Shown piece after piece: positions 14,355 through 26,766 of a DNA stretch of 64,000 nt. Source of the DNA: Sapria himalayana (lineage: Eukaryota > Streptophyta > Magnoliopsida > Malpighiales > Rafflesiaceae); assembly GCA_029783825.1 (NCBI GenBank), contig JAREIK010014560.1, forward strand, positions 1 through 64,000, given 5' to 3'. The notes beneath the pieces are model-generated. The model was not told the origin of the DNA, made no database searches, and saw only the letters and a program-made list of their open reading frames with translations. Each line of letters begins with the position of its first letter. Within the stretch, counting starts at the first letter, position 1. The position numbers and the translations under genes were made by a program.

Positions 14355-15653
14355 GCATAATAAAACTGGACCGTAAAGAGCTGCCATACATTAGGAAGAT
14401 TAGAGTAAAACCTGTTAATTTTCGCTTATTTACTTATTTTTTTGGTTTCCCTGTACCCTAATCATATGCATGTAAGGATCACCTTTTATAATTAATCACC
14501 CTGGTCCTAAGGGGTGTTTTCTATATGAGGTGTAGATTGGTAAAGTTTGTGTTTCTTAGATTGTGGTTAGGATTGGTTTTGTTCAAAAGATATCAACTAA
14601 TTCAGCTTTCAAAGGAAAGTTAAGCAGTAATAGTATACATTTATTGGGAAGGGTTAGTAAGGTAAGGAATGGGGTAAACCATAGGTAGGTAGTCTTTTCT
14701 TTCTATGCAGGCATTCAGGTCTCAAGAATGGGATTAAAGCTGGACAATAAATTCTGAAGCGGCTAATTTGAGTATTGTATTCCTATTTCTGTAGTGTTGT
14801 TATTGTTGTTGCCTTAGAGTCTGTTTTATCTATGTAATGCTGTCATGGAGTCTGTGTTATTAATGCTGTCATGGAGTCTGATGTGTTAATTAAGTTTCTG
14901 CCCCAGAAGTCTGTAATTTTTGGTCTGTCGTATTATTGGTCGATTTCATTCGTGCAAATCCTAAATAGGAAAAGATGCATGAAGCATTCAAGGATCAACA
15001 GAAAAAGGAAGAGATGAAAGTATGCTCGGTTTCGAGACTACTTCACACACAGAGATAGCGTTGATCAGTGGTTATATATTGTAAGGCTGGAATCATGGGA
15101 AATTGGAAGCCATAACACGAGTCAAACAAGGAGGAAAAAAAATTATATTTTAATATCTAATCTGAAATATATAAGGGTAATGAGGGAATAGGGTTCTTAA
15201 ATGATGAGGATATTATGTACTTGATACTATTCAGATCAGCCAACATACATGATTGTAACAGAACATATATGGATTTGTAAGATGGTGCAAGTAATGATTA
15301 TAGCAAAACAAAGGAAGGAACAAAGAGCGTGAAAGAATTTTTCAAAGAAAGCTAGGGGAGGAACGTAAAAGCATAATATACATTCCAAATACTTTCAATG
15401 AGAAAGGGAGAAAGAGTCCTCGAATCATTAAAGAATAATTAGAGGAGCACAAATAGTCATATAAGTCATTATTGAGCTTGGACAATTCAATGCACAAATT
15501 GTTTCATGTGTAATAAAATCATGCTACATAGTTTTCTTTTTTACTAGTTGGGAATGAGTGTAAAAGGGAAAAGGGTATATGTAGGTTGTAAAAACGGTAT
15601 TCCTCCACCAAAAGAGAGAGTTATAATTAATAAACAAATTTTTTTTAAAAAAA
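14355..15653 (+). other. LINE 3' untranslated region and A-rich tail
   Basis: About 1.3 kb without an open frame follows the ORF2 stop and ends in a T/A-rich run (ttttttttaaaaaaaa) directly against the GATA array. This is the expected place for a LINE 3'UTR and poly(A). The imperfect repeat 'ctgtcatggagtctg' near 14850-14881 is the only local structure noticed. Confidence 0.75.
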
Positions 15654-15699
15654 ATAGAAAGGTAGATAGATATATGATAGTTATTTAGTTAAAATGAAA

Positions 15700-16480
15700 G
15701 GCATATAGATAGAAAGATAAATTGATAGATATGATAGTTAAATTGTTAGAAAGATTGACATATAGATATTAAGATAAATAGATAGATAGAGAAATTGATA
15801 GATTGATAGATAGTCACATAGGTAGATAGACACATATACATATAGACAGATAGACATATAGATAGATAGACAAATAGAGTAATATATAGATTTGACAAAT
15901 AGATAGATAGACAAATAGATTAATAGACATATAGATAGAAATACATATAAATAGATAGGCAGATATATTGATAGATAAAAAAATATAGAAAGATATATAT
16001 ATATATATATATACATATACATAGATAAAATAAGTAGATAAATATAAAGATAGATAGATAGAGAGATAGATAGATTGGTAGATAGACATATAAATAGCCA
16101 TATAGATTGATTGATAGAAAGATAGATAAACATATAGACAGATAGATAGATAGACATATATACAGATTGATAGATAGATGGATAAATAGATAGATAGATG
16201 GACAGATAGATAGATAGAAAGGTTGAGAGATGAAAAATAGACAGATAGATTTTTAGACAGATACAAAGATAGATAGATAGATAGGTAGATTGATTCATTA
16301 AAAGATTGATAGAAAGATAAATAGATAAGTAGATTGATAGATTGATATATTTATAGATTGATAGATTGATAGATTAATAGATTGATAGATTGATATACTG
16401 AGAGACTTTAAGATAGATACATAGATAGAATGATTGTTAGATAGTTAGATAGATAGAGAGTTAGATAGATATATATGATA
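15700..16480 (+). repeat. ~0.8-kb higher-order repeat unit in GATA array, copy A
   Basis: Within the simple array a longer unit repeats in tandem. 'agagtaat' followed by 'atagatttgacaaatag' occurs at 15876 and again at 16681, an offset of about 805 bp. Surrounding context also matches (acacatatacatatagaca; tagattaatagacatatag; a TA-rich run; 'ataagtagata'). Divergence is noticeable but order is preserved. Confidence 0.7.
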
Positions 16481-17290
16481 GTTAGATAGTTAGAAAGGTA
16501 GACATATATATAGAAAGATAAATAGATAGATATGATAGTTATATAGCTTGAAAGATGGACAGATAGATATAAATATAAATAGATAGATTGATAAATTGAT
16601 AGATTGATAGATTGGCACATAGATAGATAGACACATATACATATAGACAGATAAACATATTGATAGATAGATAGACAGATAGAGTAATAGATAGATTTGA
16701 CAAATAGACAGATTGACAAATAGATTAATAGACATATAGATAGAAATATATATAGATATATAGGTAGATATATTGATAGATATAAAAATATAGAGATATA
16801 TATATAGATATATACATAAATAAATAAGTAGATAGGTATAAAGATAGACAGATAGATAGACAGATAGATAGGCAGATAGAAATAAAAATAGATAGATAGA
16901 TAGTTATATATATAGATATACAGCTATGCAAAAAGCTAGACAGACAAATAGACTAATAGATTGACAGGCTAATAAATAGATAGATAGATAGACAAATAGA
17001 AAAATAAATAGATAAAAAGATTGATAGATTGATATATAGATAAATAAATAGATAGATAGATAGACAAATAAATAGATAGATACACAGATATATAGACACA
17101 TAGACAGATTGATAGATATACAGATATACATATAAAAAGATATATAGATAGCTAGAAAGAAAGAAAGATAGATATATAGATAGATATATATATTAATAGG
17201 TTGAAAAACCAATAGATGGATATAAAGATAGAAAGTTTGATAAATAAATTAACAAATTGATATACTGACATATAGATAGTTAAATAGATG
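16481..17290 (+). repeat. ~0.8-kb higher-order repeat unit in GATA array, copy B
   Basis: This is the second copy of the unit at 15700-16480. Anchors line up in the same order with an offset near 805 bp through about 16840. Similarity becomes hard to follow by eye toward the right edge, so that boundary is approximate. Confidence 0.6.
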
Positions 17291-17462
17291 ATATATGGAC
17301 ACATAAATATATAGACACATTGACAAAGAGACAAATGGACACATATATAGATAGATAGATTGACAATTATATATATAATTAGATAGATAGATTAACATAT
17401 AGATAAATATGCATATAGACAAATAGATAGAAAAATAGATAGATAGATGGAAAGATAGACAG

Positions 17463-17503
<41 letters not shown>

Positions 17504-17792
17504 TAGATAAATAGACAGATTGATTGATTGATTGAAAAATAGACAAATAGATAGATATTCAGATAGATTGATAGATAGCTAGATAGACATATAAATCGAT
17601 AAAGAGATAGACAGATAGTTAAATAGATAGATATACATATAGAAAAATAAATAGATCAAACTATGTACAGATATATAGATAGACATATAGACAAATAAAT
17701 AGATCGATAGATACATTAACTTATACCCTAATAGACTCATAGGCTTATAGAGAGATAGACAGATAATCAAAGAGATAAATAGCCACATAAAT

Positions 17793-17843
<51 letters not shown>

Positions 17844-18575
17844 GATAGACAATAATATATATATATATATATGCATAGATTATTAAACAATATATAGTTA
17901 TATTGAAAGATTGAAGGATAGATAGATATATAAATGAATAGACAGATAAATAGATAGATAGATAATCATATATATTTATATATTGACATATATATAGATA
18001 CAAAGAGAAACATATAGATAGATAGATAGAGAGATAGATAAGCTGATATACTAAAATTCTCATGGACTGATAGATAGAAAGTGATATAGATTAATAGAAA
18101 GGCATATTTACAAATATAAAATTAGATAGATAGAAAGATAGATAGATAAAGAGATAGACATACAGATATATAAAGAGATAGAGAGTTAGATAGATAGAGT
18201 GATAGATTCATAAATAGATATATAGATTGAATAAAGAAAAATAGATAGATATATAGATAAATAGGTATAGAGATAAACATTTAAACATAAAGAAAATTAT
18301 ACAAATATATTGAGAATGATAAATAGATTTAGAGATAGACATATAAAAAGATTTAAAAATAAAGAAATAGATAGATATACGAGTAGACAGATAGACAGAG
18401 ATAGATAGACAGATAAAAGGATAAATAGATAGATAGATTGCTAGATAGAGATATAGACATATAGATAGAGAGACAAATAGATAGATAGATATAGAATAGA
18501 TAGATTGATAGAAATATATAAAATTAGAAAGATAGATATATATAATGAAATATAAATAGAACGATATATAGATAG

Positions 18576-18618
<43 letters not shown>

Positions 18619-21600
18619 GAAACACAATTAGATTGATAGGTTCATAGGCATATACATAGATAGATATATAGGTAGTAAGATAGACAGATAGTCCATTTAG
18701 ATTGATAAATGGATAGATAGATAGATAGATACATAAATAGATAAATAGATAGATAGGCAGATAGATAGATAGATAAATAGATAGAATGATAGAAAGATAG
18801 AAAAATAGACAGATAGACAACAAGATAGATATACAGATAAAAAGATAGTTAGATTAAGAGATAGACAAATAGATAGATAAACAAGTAGACATAAAAAAAT
18901 AGATAGATAGATAAATAGACTGACACATTCACAAATTGATAGATATATTGGTATAAAAATAAATTGATATACTTATAGACAGACAGACAGACAGATTGAT
19001 TGATAAATAGAAGATAAACAAATATGACTAATAGATTGATATACTAAAAGATAGATAGAAAGATAACAGATAGATAACTAGACAAATAGTTATTTTGATA
19101 GATAGACAGATAGATATATAGATATTTAGACTAATAGACAAAAAGATAGGCTGATAGATAGACAGCTTGACAAATAGACAAATCAATAGAAATATAGATA
19201 GATAGATTGACAAATAGATAGATAGATAGATATATAGACAAATATACAGATAGACACATAGATCGATAGATATGTAGAGAAATAGACATATAGAAAATTG
19301 ATATATTGATAGATAGACAAAAATATAGACAAATAGAAATATAGATAGAGAGATATATAGATAGATCAATAAATAGATAGATAGGCAGATAAATAGATAG
19401 CCATATAGACACATAAACTGATAAATAGATTAATAGATAGATAGAAATAAAGATATAGATAAATATATTGATATAAATATAAATAGATAAACATATAGAC
19501 ACATAGAATAATAAACATATAGAAAAATAGATAGATAGATAGATACATAGATTAATAAAATAATTAACTGATAGACTTATAAAGAGATAGACATATAGAT
19601 ATGTAGATATATATATATATATACACATAATGACAGAAAGACAAATAGATAGATAGATTGATAGATAGATAGATAGATATACAGATAGACTAATAGATAG
19701 ATAAATTGATAGATAGATATATAGATAGACAAAAAGATAAATAGACACTGACAGATAGATAGGTTGATAGATATACTGATAGATAGATAGATAGATATAT
19801 ATATATATATATATATAGACAAATAGATAGATAGATAGATAGATACATAGATAGATCAGATAGACATATAGATAGATAAACAAATAAACATATAGATAGA
19901 CAGATAGATAGATAGATAGAATAATAGACAAATATACTCATAGACTGATAGATAGATAGATAAAAAGAATTATATATAGATAGAAATGCATATTGACAAA
20001 TAGAAAATTGATAGATAAATAGATAGATAAATAGATAGATAGACATATAGATAGATATATAGATAAATAGACAGATATATAGATTAAAAATAGATAGATA
20101 GAAACATAGATTTAGAGATAAATAGATATATAGCTAGTCAATTATATAGATAAACAAATAGACAAATAGATAGATAGAGATAAATAGATATACAGATAGA
20201 TTGAAAAATAAATAAATAAATAGACAAATACATAGACATACAAATAGAGAGATGGTCGGACATATATAGATAGATAAAAAGATATCAAGATAGTCATATA
20301 GTCATATAGACATACATACAAAAAATAGATAGACAGATAAGTAGATATATAGGTAGATATATAGATAAAAATATAGATAGATAGACAGACAGATAGACAG
20401 ACAGATAGACAGATAGATAGATTGATTGATAGAAAGATATGAAGATAGACATATAGGTAGATACTCATATAGAATCATACACTGATATTCAAAAAGATAT
20501 ATATATATATATAGTTAGATAGTAAGCCATATAAATAGACATATAGATAGATAAATAGATTAACATATAGACATATAGACAAAAGACATAAAATAGAAAG
20601 ATAGATTTATAGATAGATAGGATGATAAATAGTTACAAATATAGATAGATAGATAGATAGCCAAATATACAGAAAGATAGATAAAAGATAGATAGACTGG
20701 TATACTAATAGACTAGTAGACTGATAGACTGATAAAGAGAAACACAAATATACATATCGATAGAATGATACATAGATAGATAGGTAGATAGAAATATAGA
20801 TAGATAGATAGACAAATTGATAGATATATAGATAGGCAGTTAGATAGATAGATAGATAGATACATAGATAGATAGATAGTTAAATAGAAAGATTGTTAGA
20901 CAAATAGACATATAGTCAGATACATAGATAAATAAATACTCAGATACATAATTAAACAGACAGATAGACAGTTGGATAGATATATCATCAAATTGAATTA
21001 TAAATAGAAAGTCAATCATTATATAAATTGATAGATAGATGGATAGTTATGTTCGATTATCCAGTAATATTCAATTAAATGATTTTTTTGAGACTTTTGT
21101 ATCATATCTTATATGTATAAAAGCATCATTTTATATTTATTATATTTTTTAGATCTTTGCGAATATTATATGAATATAATATTGCCCTGGAGTGATATAT
21201 TCTATGGAAAATTACTCTAAATTTTTTCTAATCAAGTATTAATAATCAAGGAAAATAATAATACATTAAGACTAGCATGTATGTTAACTAATATGAGATA
21301 TTAAGTTAAAACATGAGTATATGTTAGAAAACATATACTGAACTAACCCACAATTAGAATATTGCAAGTATTGTTATATAAGTGTCTTACACATTCGCCT
21401 CGTGACTATTACTATAAATTATCTTTTGACCTTAAGGCACTTTAGTTGCCTACTTAAGAAGTTGTATTCTTTAGATTCAGTAGATGCCACCTATAACAAG
21501 AATGGGTATAAACCCCCTAATACGTATATAATAAATTATGCAGAGGAATGTGATTTATGTAGATGGAATTTGTCTCATTGATATAATAGAAGTGATATCA

Positions 21601-22133
21601 GTTGGCCTCTTGATTGAGTAGGACTACTAAAATGCATGGTCATGTTGAAATAAGTCAATATGAGATATTAAGCTTAGCTTTTTAACTTAGTCTACTCAAA
21701 GATCAAGAAACATATAGATTGATGTGAGGATGACATTATCCATACCTCATAAATCAAAATAGATATCTTTGACAAAAGAACTAAGTCTTACAATCAAATA
21801 AGTCACGAAATTAGCTTAAGTTGAATATATTATAAATTTTCATCAATTGGTTAGCAATGATGTATTGCTAAATGATGTTCATTGCTTGTTTCTTTAAAAT
21901 GAGATTTTAAAGTCACTACTAATGTTGCCAGAACCTTTTGGGTCACATACATAAAAACATATATATATATTTGAAGATTATTTTATTTTAGTTAGACTAA
22001 AATAAACTAAGCATAATTTTAAGTCTGAAATTCATTTCAGATCTTAAGCTAATTTGACTAAAAAGTTTGATTCAATTAGTAAATGTTTGGACCTTTAAAA
22101 AGGGCACAAACTTAAAGCCCACATTTCTCACTT

Positions 22134-22169
22134 TTAGAATGATGTGTCATTAATGACACATCATTCTAA
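22134..22169. repeat. 36-bp perfect palindrome in the LTR
   Basis: The sequence is fully self-complementary, centred between 22151 and 22152 (core tgtcattaatgaca). It is formed by a head-to-head pair of the 'aatgacacatcatt' motif, which recurs in direct orientation downstream. Confidence 0.9.
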
Positions 22170-22450
22170 TTAATGACACATTCTTTTCATTAATGACACA
22201 TCCTTTTAGGAAGGTGTATGAAAAGCTAAAAGGTTTCATTAATGACACACTATTTTAGAAAGATGTGTAATAAACCAAATGGTCTAATTAATGAAGCATC
22301 TTTTTAGAAAGGTGTGTGAAAAACCAAAAGGTTTCATGGATGACACATCCTTTTAAAAAGATGTGTGAAAAATCAAAATGTTTTATTAATGACACATCCT
22401 TTTAGTTAATGACACATCCTTTTAGAAAGGTTTGTGAAAAAACAAAAGCT
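22141..22450 (+). repeat. Tandem 'taatgacacatcctttta' repeats in LTR
   Basis: Six to eight imperfect copies of a unit of about 60 bp combine 'ttaatgacacatcctttt', 'agaaaggtgtgtgaaaa' and 'ccaaaaggtttcat'. Two shorter copies sit back to back near 22386-22425. Tandem motifs of this kind in LTR U3 regions can be promoter-enhancer repeats, but that role is inference. Confidence 0.75.
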
Positions 22451-22697
22451 TATATTCAATGTGACAGATACAAAATGAAAAAATATATATAACAAAGATA
22501 TGTTTGTGTGGATACTAGTAGAGGCACGAACACATGACTGTGCTAAAATTAGGCAAAACCATTCATAATCAAAAGTTTAATTTTTTGCTACAATAGGTAA
22601 TATCCTTGTCCAACATTTAATTGTATTTACTTGGATCATTCGTAGGTTCCTAGTCAACTATGAAATTCTAATATGAAATTTATCTGAACCCCAACAA

Positions 22698-22709
22698 TGG
22701 TATTAGAGG
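22698..22709 (+). other. Primer-binding site (initiator Met tRNA type)
   Basis: 'tggtattagagg' closely matches the usual plant retrotransposon PBS TGGTATCAGAGC, complementary to the 3' end of initiator Met tRNA. It lies one base after the inferred LTR end. Confidence 0.75.
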
Positions 22710-24203
22710 GAGGTTGCAAATTGATTAAATTATTTTATATATCTGTTTATATTTGATATGAACAAACATATTATCATGATTATATAAATGATTTATGAGC
22801 ATTTTGATTAATCATGCATGAAACAAATCAATAATATTAATATGTTTAATATGATTAAATAATATTGTTTGTAACTTGTTCTTGTTAATTTGATTAATAC
22901 GAATACTAAATTGTATTTATTTGATAAACAAGAGTGTAGTGTGATTACATCCATAAATTAATATTATAGATGAAATTGTGATTATAGATAAGCGATTATA
23001 GATTCATTTAATTGTTATACGGAGATATTTAAATGTTAAAAAATTTTATAGATGAAATTGTGATTTGATTAAAGTCATAAATCAGTTTTATAAATCAATT
23101 TTGTTTTGGTTAAGTGATGATGCCCCTTGACCCTACTAGGGGCGATGCCCCTAGGACCCCAAAATTTGAATGCCCCATAAATGATTAATTATAATCATGA
23201 TAAAGTGATGTTAGATGCATGTTTTACATGGTGCATGGTTATGGCTCTTTACCCCATATGAATGGATTATGTGTATTGTTGTAGTAAGTTAAATACGGCC
23301 TTCGTGTCATGCCTTTTGATCTACAATTCAAGTTATAAAATTCTTTTCTAATTTAATTCCCCTCAAATATAACGTGAGATTTCCTTCTAGATATGTAATA
23401 TATGTTTAGAATAGTATTAGATTAGAAAGTTATTTTAAAGGAGAAAGCAACAAGCAACATAAGACAACCAAGGAAGCACTTGGATAAGATGTAATACCTT
23501 TAGGGTGACATTTCGATTTTCTCTTTAGCCTGAGAAAATCATTTTAGTTTGGGCCATAATCATGTCATGTTTATTTTGTGTTTGTGCAATATATGTTGTT
23601 ATACAACTAGCCTAGTAAATAAATTCAAACATATTTAAATGTATGTGATGCATGTTAAATTCGTTGTTTTACTAAACAATTAAAGATATCCCTCAAAATT
23701 AAAAATTAAGTCAATAAAAGATGCCTACCAAAGTTTGATACCCATTACTACCTCGATCAATATTAGATAGGTTTGCCAAAGTGAAGTATTTTTATTTATC
23801 TTGGTTGAGTGCGATAGGATAATTATGATATCCAACCTATTGAACTTTGGGTGAGACTTAACTAAGTTATCTCAATTAGATTGAGAACTTAGAAGCATAA
23901 AATTAGGAGATGCACCATAAGATTGGCTAAGAACAAAATATATTATTCACCTAATTATCCAAGAGTTCTATTAGATGTATTTGGTAAATATTACCTACCT
24001 AAATAGCTGAATTTTGGGCGTTTAGCCAAAGGTAACTCAAGACAAGGTCAAATATGGATCTTGGCCCACTAAAAGATTAATTTAAAGAGAAAATTGAGGG
24101 ATTGTTTTCAACCAAATAATTTAGTGGGAGGATCATTTAATAAAAGATCTAATTAAATAAACTTTAAATATGATACTAATTTCTGCATATGTTTTAGATT
24201 ACC
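22710..24203 (+). other. Copia leader region, no gene seen
   Basis: About 1.5 kb of AT-rich sequence lies between the primer site and the gag start. I see no conserved coding. A short duplicated phrase (atagatgaaattgtgat) occurs near 22967 and 23047. Confidence 0.5.
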
Positions 24204-26766
24204 ATGTCTACAAACACGTCTAACAACTTATCACTGTGATTTGTCCTTGAGAAGGACAAGCTCAATGAAGCTAATTTTCTGGATTGGTATAGGAATTTGA
24301 AGATTGTCCTCAAACAAGAAAGAAAATCATATGTCCTAAAGTAGTATATTCCTGAATCACCTACTCCTAATACTCCTCATGCTGATAAGGATGCTCATAA
24401 AAGGTATCAAGATGATGCTTTGGATATAACATGCATTATACTTGCAACTTGAACTCTAAGCTTTAGAAGCAACATGAGAACATGGATGCTTATGATATGG
24501 TTGAACATTTAAAAATGACTATATCAAGAGCAAGCAAGGCATGAGAAGTAAGAGATATCTAAGGCCTTATTTAAATGCAAGATGATAGAAGTGAGGCCTA
24601 TTGGAACTCATGTGCTCAAAAAGATTGGGTATATTGAGAATCTAGGAAGGTTGGGCATTCCATTCAGCCAAGGGTTAGATACTGATTTAGTTTTTGTTAT
24701 CATTGCCTAAAAACTATAATCAATTTGTCATGAATTACAACATAAATGAAATTGCCAAAACTCTGCCTAAGTTGTTATGCAATATGAGAACTACTGAACA
24801 AAATCTTAAAAATATTAAATTTATAATGATGCTGCAAAAGGGAAAAGGAAAACATAAATCCAAAGAGAAGGGTAAACCCCAACCCAAAGGCAAGGAAAAA
24901 TCTTCTGCATTGAAACCTACGTGAGGGGTGGCTAAGGAATGTACTTGCTTCCACTATGATCAGATTGGACATTGGAATAGGAACCGCAAACAATACTTGG
25001 AAGAATTGAAAAGGAAGAATGGAAGTGAGACTTCTACCTCTGATATTTATATTATTGAAATCAAAATATCTACTTCTTCAATATGGGTATAAGATATCAG
25101 ATATGCTTCTCACATTTGTAATAATGTGCAGGATCTTAGAAAGAGTATATCATTGACAAAAAATGATGTGTTAAATGAGAAATGTATATCTAAACTCCAT
25201 AAATATTTACTTATAGACTCATTTGATCTTCAATCAAATGAAGTATGCGAGTCTTTTATATTAGGCAAAATGATTATAACTCCTTTTACTGGTCAAAAAA
25301 AATGGTCAAATGATTTGTTATGACATATACATAATGATGTATGTAGCTCTTTCAATATAATAACTAGCGAAGGCTACCAGTATTTCATTACATTTTCTGA
25401 TGATATCAGTAGTTATGGTTATATGTATTTATTGAAACAAAAGTCAGAATCCTTTGAAAATTTCAAAGAATTTAAGAATGAAGTACAAAATCAACATGGA
25501 AAAAGTATTAAGATACTTAGATCAGATCAAGGTGGTGAATACTTAAGCCAAGAGTTTCGTGGTCATCTAGTTTAATCTGGGATCATATCCCAACTCACTC
25601 TACCTGGAACACCACAATGAAATGGTGCATTAAAAATGAGGAATCATACTCTATTAGACATGGTATGATCAATAATGAGTCATGTAGATCTTCCTTCTTC
25701 CTTCTAGAGTTATGCTCTAGGGATAGCATCTTTCACACTTAACCATGTTCCATCTAAGGTAGTTACAAAGACAACATATAAGATATGACCAGTAAAGAGT
25801 CCCAAAATGTCTTTCATGAATATTTAGGGTTGTGAAGCTTATGTTAGACATCAAGGCTTAGAGAAACTAGGACTCAATTCAGACAAATACTATTTTTTAG
25901 GATATCCCAATGAAACAAAAGGATACTACTTTTATATTCACACACAAGGAAAAGTGGTTGTCACTAGAAATGCTGTTTTTCTAGAAAGAGAATTAATTTC
26001 TAGAAAAACTAGTGGGAGAAAAAAAGATCTTAAAGAAATTTGAGATATACAAACTAGCATTCAGTCCATATTCTAAGAAATGGCTGGTTGCCATGAGATC
26101 TGAAATGGAATACATGTATACCAACCAAGCATGGTCTTTGGTTGATCCACCTAAAGGGATAAATCTCATTGGGTACAATTGGGTTTTTAAAAGAAAAACT
26201 GACATGGATGGTAATGTACATACCTTTAAAGGGATATTGGTTGCTTAAGGTTTTAAAAAAAGTCATGGTATAGACTATGATGAAATCTCCTCACTAGTTG
26301 CGATGCTTAATTCCATTCGAATCTAACTTGTGATTACAACTTACCATGATTATGAAATCTCACAAATGAATGTCAAAACTACATTCCTTTATCAGAATTT
26401 CTTTGAGGATGTGTACAAGACACAACCTGAAGGTTTTGTTGATCTAAAGGGTGCTACAAAGATATGTAAGTTGCATAAGTCTATTTATGGATTAAAGTAA
26501 GCTTCAAGAAGTTAGAATCTTCAATTTGATAATGTAATCAAAGAGTTTGGCTTTATTAAGATTGAAGATAAACTGTATGTCTACAAAAGGATTAGTGGGA
26601 GTACAGTATTTTTTCTTATTTTATATATAGATGATATACTTCTCATTAGAAATGATATCTCTTTCTTACAATAAATAAAGGCTTAGCTTTCAAATTGTTT
26701 CTCAATGAAAGACTTAGGTGAAGCTGCCTATATATTAAGCTTAAACATCTATAGAGATAGATCAAA
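24204..26766 (+). pseudogene. Copia gag-pol polyprotein pseudogene, truncated in RT
   Basis: The gag N-terminus reads MSTNTSNN then LNEANFLDWYRNLK, as in copia gag (UBN2-type). The knuckle at about 24940-24990 reads CFHYDQIGHWNRNRK, where two zinc-binding Cys of CX2CX4HX4C are replaced. After WV-DIRYASHICNNVQ (the protease start, with its catalytic DTG degraded) the frame passes within about 30 residues to LHKYLLIDSFDL, so most of protease and the GAG-pre-integrase start look deleted. Integrase follows (SDDISSYGYMYLLKQKSESF; LRSDQGGEYLSQEF; YYFLGYPNETKGYYFY). RT has AMRSEMEYMYTNQAW, GIDYDE and an intact-looking LYIDDILLI at 26621. Many stops interrupt it (for example at about 24342, 24921, 25321, 25573 and 26248). 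It is non-functional. Confidence 0.9.

Larger units (their letters stand above)
9061..15653 (+). mobile_element. L1-type LINE (plant RNase H-containing clade), decayed
   Basis: A non-LTR retrotransposon sits inside the GATA array. In order there are a GAAGAA-rich 5' edge, a 5'UTR, ORF1 with DUF4283 and a CCHC knuckle, ORF2 with endonuclease, reverse transcriptase, zf-RVT and RNase H, a 3'UTR of about 1.3 kb, and a terminal A-rich run (15646-15654). GATA repeats flank both sides. A possible diverged target-site duplication is 'atagaggtaga' at 9054-9064 against 'atagaaaggtaga' at 15654-15666, but GATA context makes this weak. The length (about 6.6 kb) and domain order fit a nearly full-length plant L1 element. 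Both ORFs hold premature stops and frameshifts, so it is inactive. Exact 5' edge is uncertain. Confidence 0.9.
15654..21049 (+). repeat. Degenerate GATA/GACA tetranucleotide array, right half
   Basis: It has the same composition and strand orientation as 1-9053, so the two halves were one array before the LINE inserted. It includes AT/AC runs (about 17464-17505, 17796-17839, 18582-18613, 19797-19815). Minus-strand open frames of up to 266 codons are TATC artefacts. The array ends sharply near 21049 at the inferred copia LTR. Confidence 0.95.
21050..22696 (+). repeat. Inferred 5' LTR of the copia element
   Basis: The left limit is set by the abrupt end of GATA repeats and the TG at 21050. The right limit is CA at 22695-22696, one base before the primer-binding site. 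The implied length is about 1.65 kb, long for copia. There is no second LTR in the window to confirm the edges. It contains a run of imperfect 'taatgacacatccttttag' repeats. Confidence 0.6.
21050..26766 (+). mobile_element. Ty1/copia LTR retrotransposon, 5' part, decayed
   Basis: It comprises a 5' LTR, a primer-binding site, a leader, and gag-pol in copia order (gag, integrase, RT). The frame stops inside RT just after the conserved DLGEAAYIL motif at about 26715-26745, where CACTA-type sequence begins at 26767. No RNase H or 3' LTR was found at 55256, immediately right of the CACTA terminus, so the 3' half either lies beyond the window or has been lost. Left flank is the GATA array. Confidence 0.85.

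Noticed and set aside
431..20468. Dozens of minus-strand open frames of 60-266 codons rich in Tyr, Leu, Ser and Ile
   Set aside because: They are translations of TATC, which has no stop in any frame. They overlap each other in several frames and carry no domain.
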